NCBI GenBank assembly: GCA_022578965.1
Contig: MU400805.1
Coordinates: forward strand, 1-39,026
Source: Xylaria sp. FL1777
Taxonomy: Eukaryota > Ascomycota > Sordariomycetes > Xylariales > Xylariaceae
Direction: 5' to 3'
Length of the DNA stretch: 39,026 nucleotides
Both the position numbers and the translations under genes were made by a program. Shown here in pieces: positions 31,535-39,026 of the stretch. The first letter of the stretch is position 1; each line of letters starts with the position of its first letter. The notes beneath the pieces are model-generated. The model was not told where the DNA came from. It made no database searches and saw only the letters and a program-made list of their open reading frames with translations.

Positions 31535-34500
31535 TTTTTTACTAAATAAATTATAAGCTAAAATAGCTAAGTTAAATCTTATGTTTTTATAAGAACTTTC
31601 TTTTTTTTTTTTATTACTTACATTTATTTATGCATATAAGTGTTTTTAAACTTTAGTAAAATATTTTATTGTTAGTATATTTAGCTTATGTTTTAATAAA
31701 AAAATAAATAAAAATAAAGCATAGTTATTGTACTATAAAAACAATTATACTGCTTTAAAGTTAATAATATGCTATAGCTTATTATTACGTATAATAAGTT
31801 AAAATTTATTAATAGGCCTAAAATAAAGCAATAAAAAGTTATTTGTTGTTTAAGCATTTAGTATATTCTAGTTTTCTTTAGTTTAAGTTTTAAAGCAGAA
31901 TTAATTTAAAAAACTACGCAATTATATATTGCTTTATGCTTTTATTTGCTGTTTTAAGCAAACTAATTTTGTAACGTTTTTTATTAGTGCTAAGCTTTTA
32001 GCTTTTTTAATAGCGCAAGTAATTTAAGCAGTTGTTATTTTTTTATTGCTATTGCTTATAATTTTAATAGCTTTATAAGTAGTATAACTTTTATGTTTGT
32101 TATTTATATTTTATATATATTAATTGCTAAGATTATAATTATTACTTTTTAAGTTTTATTATTAGCATTTTTTTTATTTTTTATACGTTAAGTGCTTATT
32201 TGAAGTATAGCTATATATTGCTTATATAAAAGCTATTAAATTTGTTAAACTTTTAGCTAGCAATATGCTATTTATTAAAAAAAACTAAGCAAAGTTGCTA
32301 GCTATAAAAATATATAAAAAGCTATTAAATTGTTTTTTGTTTTTTATATTACAGTTTTTACGTATAGCTTTTTTAATTTAAAATAAAAGTTTAGCTAAAA
32401 CTATACTAATTTTATTAATAATAAAAACAAGCTTATTTTGCTATAGTTATATAATACTTTTATTTTTTAATGTTAAACTTTAAAGAGTTTGTTTATTATG
32501 CACTTTAAACTTTATTGCTAAATATATTGTAATGCTGTTAATATTTATTGCTGCGCTTCTAATAAAAGCAGTAATTAATATTTTGTTTTTTTTTTAACTA
32601 AAGAAATACTTTATATATAGCTTAAATAACAATAGATTTTTTAGTGCTGCTTTGTTTTCTTAAGAAACTAATAGTAGTAAGTAGTTTTAGTATATTTTTT
32701 TGTACTGCGTTAGCATTAAAGTTAAGCTTTTAGTACATAAGCAAAACTGCTTTACTTTGTTTTGCATTTAAACTTTTTTTTGCATATATTATATAGCTAA
32801 TAATGCAGTATTTTATTAAAGAAAAATATTTAATAAAAGCAGTATTACTTTCGAAATTATTTAATGCTAATATTTAAAAATATTATTAGTTTTAGTTAAA
32901 CTTAAAACTTGGTATTATAAACTTACTTTTTTTAACTAGGTTTTTATAGTTGTATATATAACTTAGCCTTTTTAAAACAATATACTTATTTTTTTTTTTA
33001 ATGTAGTTTTTTAAAATTGCTAATTTAGGTTACATTAGTTATATTAGTGCAACGCTAATTTGTTTAATTAGTATAACATTATTACTATTTTTATTATTTT
33101 TTATTTAGTTAAAAATATTTGTTTAATTTTTAGTAAATATATTAAAACGTGCATTTTTAACGTTTTTAACGTTTGCTTACTAAATAAGTTGTTTAAAGTT
33201 ATTTAATATACTAAGTAGCTTATTTACTTTTTTAAGTAACTATTTAAACTAATTAAAATTATAGCATAAAAAATGCAGAAATTTTTTTAGCTAGTTTTTT
33301 TCTACGTTTATTAGTTGTTAATTGTTATTAAATAGTAAGTTATTGTTATTTATTAAATTAGCTTATTGATTTTTTTATGCTTTAGCGTTTTTTGTTGCTT
33401 TTTTTTTTGACTTTTTTAGCTAATCTAGATTTTTAACTTTAAATAAAAGCTTGCTATTTAACTAAGCGCAATAATAATTCTAAAGTTTAAAAGCAAGCAT
33501 TTTAATTAAAGTACTAAAACAATGCTATAAAATAAATAATAAAAGCTTTAATATAGCGCTTTAATTTAAATTGTTTATATTTATGCTGTTAATAAGTTGT
33601 TTACTAAGAACTAAAATCTGCTTTTTATTAACAAACTTTTAAACTATTTTTCTAAAAAAAGAAGTATTTTTGTTTATTAGAAAATAATATAATAATAATT
33701 TTTTCTTTAGTTTTTTTATAAAATAAAAGCTGCTTATATAATTATATAAACATATGTTTTAAAGCATTATTTCTTTATGCGCATAAATTTATATATAAAA
33801 AAAAACCTAACTTTTTTTGCTTAATAAGTTTAATAGTAGCTAAATAGCATTAAAACTAAAGCAGTTAATTATGCACTATAGGAAAACCTTTAGTATATAA
33901 ATATAAAAGTAATTAAAATTAACTATAGCTTAGTTTTTTATAAATAAATAATAGTTTAGTATTTTAAGCAAATTAGCATAAACTTTAATAGCTAAAAGCT
34001 TTTAAACAATTGTTAGCTTATTAAAAAGCAAAGCTATAAACCTGCAGAAAATTATGTTAGCTTTATTATTTGTTATAAAAAATAGTACAATAAAATTGCT
34101 TTTTATTTTTTTTATGTTTTTTTTATAAGGTTATTTTTGTTAATATTGCGCTATTTAATTTAGGATTTTTTTTGCAAACATTATAAGTTTATAATGTTTA
34201 ATTAGCGCTTTTGTTATATAATTTAACATATAGTATATAATAGAAAAAGTTTAAAAGCGTTTTTATAAAAATGTAAAGTTATAGTTGCATTAAAATATTA
34301 ATGCTATAGTTAAATTAGTTTTATTAACATGCAGATAGTTTTTTTTAATCTTAATAAAGCTATTTTTAGTTACATGTGTTATTTTTACTAATGTTTAAAG
34401 ATAGCTAAATTAACAAGCTGTTTTTTTATGTGGTTTTTTTTAACAAGTGTTTATATAAGGATAACAGTTATTACAAGCGTTTAAAAAAGCATGCTACTGT

Positions 34501-34699
34501 TTTATATATAACATTAATAATGTTTTATTAAACTAAAAATGCTTTAGTATATTTAAAACGTTAATACAAGTAATAGCATAGCTAATATTGTTAACTAAAT
34601 TATTATTTAAACATTATTTTTTTTATTAGTATTTTAAATTTTAATTACTTAGTAAGCATAGCGCACCTTATTAAAAAGAGAATTTATATAGCTAATAAT
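31535..34699. other. AT-rich relic sequence left of the Gypsy LTR, no gene identified
   Basis: Minus-strand reading at 33180-33480 gives Lys/Arg-rich words (KSRLAKKVKKKSNKKR, TTNKRRKKLAKK) reminiscent of basic transposase tails, but stops are dense. A short palindrome TTTTATTAAA...TTTAATAAAA lies at about 32814-32840. Nothing else can be supported. Confidence 0.4.
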
Positions 34700-34808
34700 T
34701 GTTACGAAATTAGCACGAGGGTGGCCTTTAGAGCGGCTTGATGCTTTTACACATACTTTGCACCTTTTTTTTTGCCGGCTAAAGCTGAAATTATATAACA
34801 ATTTACCT

Positions 34809-34912
34809 GGCTTACTAGGCTTACGGTGATTTAAGGCTTACTAGGCTTACGGTAATTTAAGGCTTACTAAGCTTACAGTAATTTAGTGCTTACTAAACTT
34901 ATAGTAATTTAA
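34809..34912 (+). repeat. 26-base tandem repeat, four units, in the LTR U3
   Basis: Units begin at 34809, 34835, 34861 and 34887. Unit 1 contains GGCTTACTAGGCTTACGGTG. Units 2 to 4 carry progressively more G-to-A and C-to-T changes (ACGGTGATT, ACGGTAATT, ACAGTAATT, ATAGTAATT at the same place). Repeats in U3 can act as enhancers in LTRs; a role here is inference. Confidence 0.9.
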
Positions 34913-34943
34913 AAAGAATTGCTACTTTTTTTACTTTTTTTTT

Positions 34944-34955
34944 GTTTATATAAAC
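34944..34955 (+). promoter_or_regulatory. TATA-type promoter element of the LTR
   Basis: GTTTATATAAAC is a perfect palindrome containing TATATAA, about 80-90 bases before the proposed LTR end. Position and sequence suit the RNA polymerase II promoter of the element. It may still be intact. Confidence 0.5.
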
Positions 34956-35035
34956 ATACATTTTTTGTATTTAGTTATTTATTTAGTTCTAAGTTTTTTA
35001 GCTATTAATTTTTTTATAACTGCTAAGCATTAATA

Positions 35036-35949
35036 TATTTATTACTTTTAATCTTTTAAAACTTTTATTAATGCATAGTAATAAAAGTACTTTAAAAATT
35101 TTTTTAATAAATTATTGTTAAAAATTTTATTATTACTTATAAATTAAAACCTTAAAAGCAAACCTATTATATTAATATATAATAAGTTTGTTATACTTTA
35201 ATAGCTTTTTAATTAATAGGACTTAATATATAAGAACAAATATTAATATAAAAAGTTAAGTAATAAACAGTTTACAAAATAAACTTTTAAAAGTATACTA
35301 AAAAAGTATTTAAAAAACAAAAATATTAAACAATATTATATAAGTAAACTTTATTTAATAATTAGTAAACTAGATTTAAGTTATGCTACTAAAAACAAAA
35401 AGTTAAAAATTAAGTTTAAAAATTTTAAAGACTTTTAAAACTAGCAATGTACTAAAATAATAAACTTTAGTACTTTTATTAGTTATTTTTATTAAAAAAA
35501 AAGCAGTAGCAAAAAAAAAAAAGTTAAGCAGCAGTAATAAAAAAGAATTAATATTAATGCTAACGCTATAAAGCAAACTAGTTGTTTTAACTTAAAAAAT
35601 AGCTTAAACATTAAGCATTATAACTTTTAAACTAGCATAAATATTAGCTATAGTAATTAAAGCAGTAATAATAATTGCTACTATAATAATAAGTTAAAGT
35701 TTTAAATAAGTAATTATATTATAACTAATGTTAATATTATTATTAGCAAACTTAATGCTTACTTTTATTACTGCTATATTTAAAGTAATAACTTAAAATA
35801 AAAAACTTAACTTTTTATTATTACTGCTGTTTTTACTATTAAGATTATTTATAATGTTAAAAATGCTAAACATTAAAAGTTTTAAACTTATTGCTTTAAA
35901 GCTTTATAATAAATTTATAAATATAAAAGCTTTTTTAATTTATACTAAA
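35036..35949. other. Leader and N-terminal gag region, no clear frame
   Basis: This would hold the primer-binding site and the start of gag. A tRNA-complementary primer-binding site is not recognisable after the LTR, and no frame stays open. Words such as GCAGTAATAATAAT and AAAGCAGTAG suggest former Ser/Asn/Gln-rich repeats. Confidence 0.45.
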
Positions 35950-36470
35950 CTTTATTTAAAATGGCATTTTATTATTATTATAAAAAAAAACTAAAAAGTA
36001 ATAATTATTTTATAATTTTTGTTAAAAAAAATACTAAAATAGTTTTAATTTATTTTAAAGGATTTTTTAAAAGCTAATAAGTTAATTAACTTTAAGCTAA
36101 AAACAAAAAAAATTTTTAAAAACTATGTTAAGTTTAAAAATTAAATAAAAGCATTATTTAAAAATACTTAAAAGGTAAAACACATAAAAAAAACATTTTA
36201 TTGCTTAAAACAAATAAAAGTAATAATAAATTACGTTATAAAGTTTAAATAATTAGTAGTAATTTTAAAATTGCTTAAGCTTATACTGTTTTATTTATTT
36301 TATAGTAAACTTAAAACTTAAGTTTAAAACAAACTATGCAAAATAAATAAACTAGCAAAAATTAATATATATATTAATATAGCTATTATAATTAATTAAC
36401 AATTATTTAATTAGTATTTTAAAACTAAAAGAACTAAAAAAAACAAAAAAAAAAATATTTAAGAAAATAT
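35950..36470 (+). pseudogene. gag: Gag capsid core of the Gypsy element, decayed
   Basis: Gag forms the particle that packages the element's RNA. In one plus frame, through several stops, the retrotransposon Gag-type capsid pattern can be followed: an early [L]YLKW word, LKDFLKANKLINF, then FYCLKQIKVIINYVIKFK (the LKQ.gSv.eY..kF block), a LFYLFYSKLK word (the L...FY.GLK block), and INKLAKINIYINIAIIIN (the A..ID.R block). Many Asp, Glu and Gly positions are now Asn, Lys and Arg/Lys, as G-to-A change would give. A possible Cys knuckle lies at 36772-36815, but the His is not preserved. No usable start codon. Confidence 0.7.
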
Positions 36471-37251
36471 TAAACAAAGATTTAAACAAATTAGTAAAGT
36501 TCGAAAATAATAACCTTAAAATATATTTAAAGTTAAATGTTATAACTATAAAAAAAAAAAACACTTTTAAAAATAATGCTAATTTAAAAAAAAGAACAGA
36601 AAAAAAAACTATAAAAAAGAAAAGATTTTTTAACTTAAAAAAAAAGTATAAGTTATAAAAGTTTAAAATAATAAAAAATAATAAAGCAATTTAAAAAATA
36701 TGTTTTTAAAGCAAAAGTATAAAGTTGCTGTTTTAAGTTAAAATAAAAGTATTATACTAAATAAATTTAAATGCTTTATTTATATAGGTTAAAATAAATA
36801 AGCATACAAATATTATTTAAGAGCTTTATAATTATTAAAACAAATTACAAAAAAATATATTTATTATATAAACAATTAAAGTTATTTAATATATAACTTA
36901 AAAAAATAGTTTAACTAAAAGTAGCAAACAATAAAAAGTAATAAGTTAATATAGTTAGCAGATTTATAAAACTATAAAAACTTTAAATTATTAAAGCTTA
37001 AAATATAGCTTAAAAAAAAGTTATATTTAAAAAAATAAAACTATAATTATAAATAGTATAGTTATTAAACTAATTATAAACTATTAAAACATTTAGTTGT
37101 TAAGTAAACTTAAAAAAACAGAACTTATAAAACTTTAAAGCAAAAACAAATAAAATTAAAAGCTGTAAAAAATACTATAAAAAAAGAACTAATAAAAATA
37201 AATAAAGTATTTTTATAGCTTAAATTGCTTTAAATGTAACAAAATAAAAAA

Positions 37252-37450
37252 GCACTAATAGTTAGCATAAAAACTAATATGTTTTAAAAACTAAAGCTAA
37301 TAATTTAACTAATTATTAAAAGTTATTATTATAATAAAACTATAATAAAAAATAATAATAATATTTTATGCTTAAAAAATCTAAAATATAATAAAGTATT
37401 ATAAAATTATTATATAATATATTATTGCTATTAATACTTACTTAATAAAT
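37252..37450 (+). pseudogene. Probable aspartic protease remnant of the Gypsy element
   Basis: In the right place between Gag and reverse transcriptase, the frame reads ALIVSIKTNMF, which matches the spacing of the Gypsy protease active-site block ALIDSGATxxF, but with the catalytic Asp and Gly lost. About 25 codons later YYNKTIIKNNNNI fits the downstream V.DGT.N..G.I block after G-to-A change. The Asp-to-Val change is not of the RIP type, so this assignment is less secure than the reverse transcriptase. Confidence 0.4.
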
Positions 37451-38352
37451 TAAAAAATAATTAGTTTTTTAAACGCATTATAAAAATAAAAATATAAAAC
37501 TTTTATAAATTAAAGTAGTTAGTTATAATTATAGTTTATTACAAAAATTTATAAAGATTTATAACATTTAAAGAAAATTTTAATTATATTTATAACACTA
37601 GTTTAAAAAAATATAAAAATAATTACTATAGATATTATTAGCTAATTAAAGTATAATTATATTAAAAAATGGTTGCTAAAAGCAAAAAAGCTTAAAAACT
37701 GCAATTTAAAGCTTAACTAAAAGCAAAAATAAAACAAAGCGCAATAATATTTAAAATGCAAAATAAAACAAATATTTAAACATTTAACAAAGAAAAGTTA
37801 AAAAATAAAATAAGTACTTATTAAAAAAGCAGTAAGTAGCTAAAAAAACTAAAGCTTTACATAAAGTTTAATATAATAACTAGCAAAACTAATTTAAAGT
37901 TAAACTTATATATTAAAAAAAAAAGTATAATACTTTAATTAACTTAAAAATATAAGCTAATATAATTTTACTTAAAATAACAAAACGAAATGAAATTTTT
38001 AGAAATATAAGCAAAAATTTTAAAAGATTAAAGAATTTAATAAAAATATTTCTAGCTATAATAACAGTTATATACTTAAAAAAACCAAATTTCTTGATAT
38101 ATTTATATAAAAACACAAAAAATAAATTATATTAAATATTGCTAATATATTTAATTATAATATTATTTTGGAAATATTATAGCTAAAAACTAGTAACTTT
38201 TTAATTTAATAAAAAGCAAAAACTATTAATTAAAAAAGTAAGAAATAAAGCAAAAAAATTAAAAAAATCGCAAAAAAAATTTTAAACGGAATACTAAAAG
38301 TATATTATAAATTTTATAAATTATTTAAAAAAAAAAAAAAAGAGAACTTTTT

Positions 38353-39026
38353 AAATATAGCCTATAAAATTATTATATTTTTATTAAGGAAAAATGTTAA
38401 CTAAAGCTTTATTAAGTATATTATATAAGCTTAAACAAAATAAACGCTTTATAAAAATACATTTAAAAAAACTTAACAAAAGAATTTTTAAAAGAATTTT
38501 AGTTATTTGTTAGATATTTTATAGTATTAATACTTAAAATAAAAAATAAAAAACAACTAATTAATAAAAAAAAAAAACTAATATAACAAGTAATAATTAA
38601 TTATTAACTATTAAACATAATTATTATTACAAATAAATATTTTTTTATTTTATTAGTAACTATAAAAAAAAACATTAGCTAAGCAGAATAGTTTATAGTA
38701 GTTAATATTTTAAATAAATATTATGCTATTAAAATAACTAAAGAAAAAAAATGAAAAACTGCTATTTAAATAGTATATAAACTATATAAATATATAGTTA
38801 TGCTATAAAAACTATAAAATATATTAACTAGCTTTTAATACATAATAATAATAATTTTATAGAAGTTTTTAAATAAATTTATGTTTATTTATTTAAATAA
38901 TATCTTAATTTACTTTAGAACACTAAAAAAACATAAAAAATATATAACTTAAGTATTAAAAATACTTAAACAAGCAAAATTATAACTTAATACAAAAAAG
39001 TATATATAGCATATATAAAAAATTAA
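38353..39026 (+). pseudogene. pol: Ty3/Gypsy reverse transcriptase, decayed and cut by the window edge
   Basis: This enzyme copies element RNA into DNA. Conserved blocks appear in order: YKIIIFLLRKN (the YDHkI.L..g block, 38358), ILVTIKKNISxAE (the PLPlI.ell..L..A block, about 38655), FIVVNILNKYYAIKI (the F.klDlr.aY..I.I block, 38691), TAI...YKLYKYIVML (the kTAF.t.yG.yEylVMPF block, about 38758), and FIYLNNILIYFRTLKKHKKY (38884), where the catalytic YLDDILI.S.t.eEH block has Asp-Asp changed to Asn-Asn. Then VLKILKQAKLxLN follows to the edge. The Trp of WKTAF is now TGA. The frame changes by one at an A-run near 38570. Nonfunctional. Confidence 0.92.

Larger units (their letters stand above)
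34700..35035 (+). repeat. 5' LTR of the Gypsy element
   Basis: This starts TGTTACGAAATTAGCACGAG, the TG end expected of an LTR, includes a TATA-type word GTTTATATAAAC (34944-34955) and a four-unit 26-base tandem repeat, and ends near GCTAAGCATTAATA, where a terminal CA would have become TA. The length of about 336 bases fits fungal Gypsy LTRs. The 3' LTR lies outside the window, so the boundaries and target duplication could not be checked. Confidence 0.7.
34700..39026 (+). mobile_element. Ty3/Gypsy LTR retrotransposon, 5' part, decayed
   Basis: The order LTR, Gag core, protease remnant, reverse transcriptase on the plus strand is that of Ty3/Gypsy (Metaviridae-type) elements of fungi. The element runs off the right edge inside the reverse transcriptase, so RNase H, integrase and 3' LTR are outside. 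The coding part is heavily mutated with stops every few codons. Its 5' LTR is the most GC-rich piece in the window. It cannot be autonomous in this state. Confidence 0.88.

Noticed and set aside
34700..34912. tRNA or other structured RNA gene in the GC-rich patch
   Set aside because: The patch begins with TG, contains U3-type tandem repeats and is followed by a TATA word and Gag, so an LTR explains it; no cloverleaf could be drawn.
37913..38116. 67-codon minus-strand open frame
   Set aside because: It lies antisense within the Gypsy pol region between protease and reverse transcriptase; the sense strand carries the element, so this is a shadow frame.
1..39026. Mitochondrial or bacterial AT-rich genome
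   Set aside because: No mitochondrial, ribosomal or tRNA genes are visible. The spliceosomal-type introns in a hAT gene and a Gypsy retrotransposon indicate fungal nuclear DNA.

Overview
This window looks like an AT-rich, gene-empty block of a fungal nuclear genome, most likely a filamentous ascomycete. Almost every reading frame is broken by TAA and TAG, TpA is very abundant, and old coding frames can still be followed through stops that C-to-T or G-to-A changes on Gln, Arg or Trp codons would produce. This is the appearance of repeat-induced point mutation (RIP). The fungal nuclear reading is supported by a hAT transposase with seven 52-62 base introns (GTAAGT-type donors, TACTAAT-like branch sites, AG acceptors) and by a Ty3/Gypsy element. 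I see no intact cellular gene, tRNA, rRNA or CRISPR array. All family calls were made by reading translations by eye.

Layout. Positions 299-5775 are a hAT DNA transposon. It has short CTAGTATTAGT-type repeat arrays at both ends, a minus-strand multi-exon transposase relic (about 3484-5520), and a 190-base subterminal repeat split by a second, 2.2-kb transposon relic (820-3010). Positions 5969-6267, 16030-16326 and 23401-23697 are three copies of one ~297-base repeat, in +, -, + orientation. Between the first and second copies lie a five-unit, 100-base tandem array (7565-8080), a decayed coding tract (8604-9208) and a very long decayed plus-strand frame (about 10876-15960). Between the second and third copies lies another very long decayed plus-strand frame (about 18080-22796). 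I could not assign either long frame to a family. Positions 23698-24160 are a second copy of the interior of the 820-3010 element. Positions 24161-34699 are AT-rich relic sequence with a possible LTR near 25.6 kb, hairpins and one 95-codon open stretch, but nothing I can identify. Positions 34700-39026 are the 5' part of a Ty3/Gypsy retrotransposon: LTR, Gag core, protease remnant and reverse transcriptase, running off the right edge.

The window reads as nested and adjacent mobile elements of different ages. The hAT transposase is much less damaged than its surroundings and keeps TpC/GpA dinucleotides that are scarce elsewhere. The most open questions are the two >4-kb decayed frames of unknown family, the ~297-base repeat beside them, and the mutation context, which by eye spares C after A or G and removes C after T or C.
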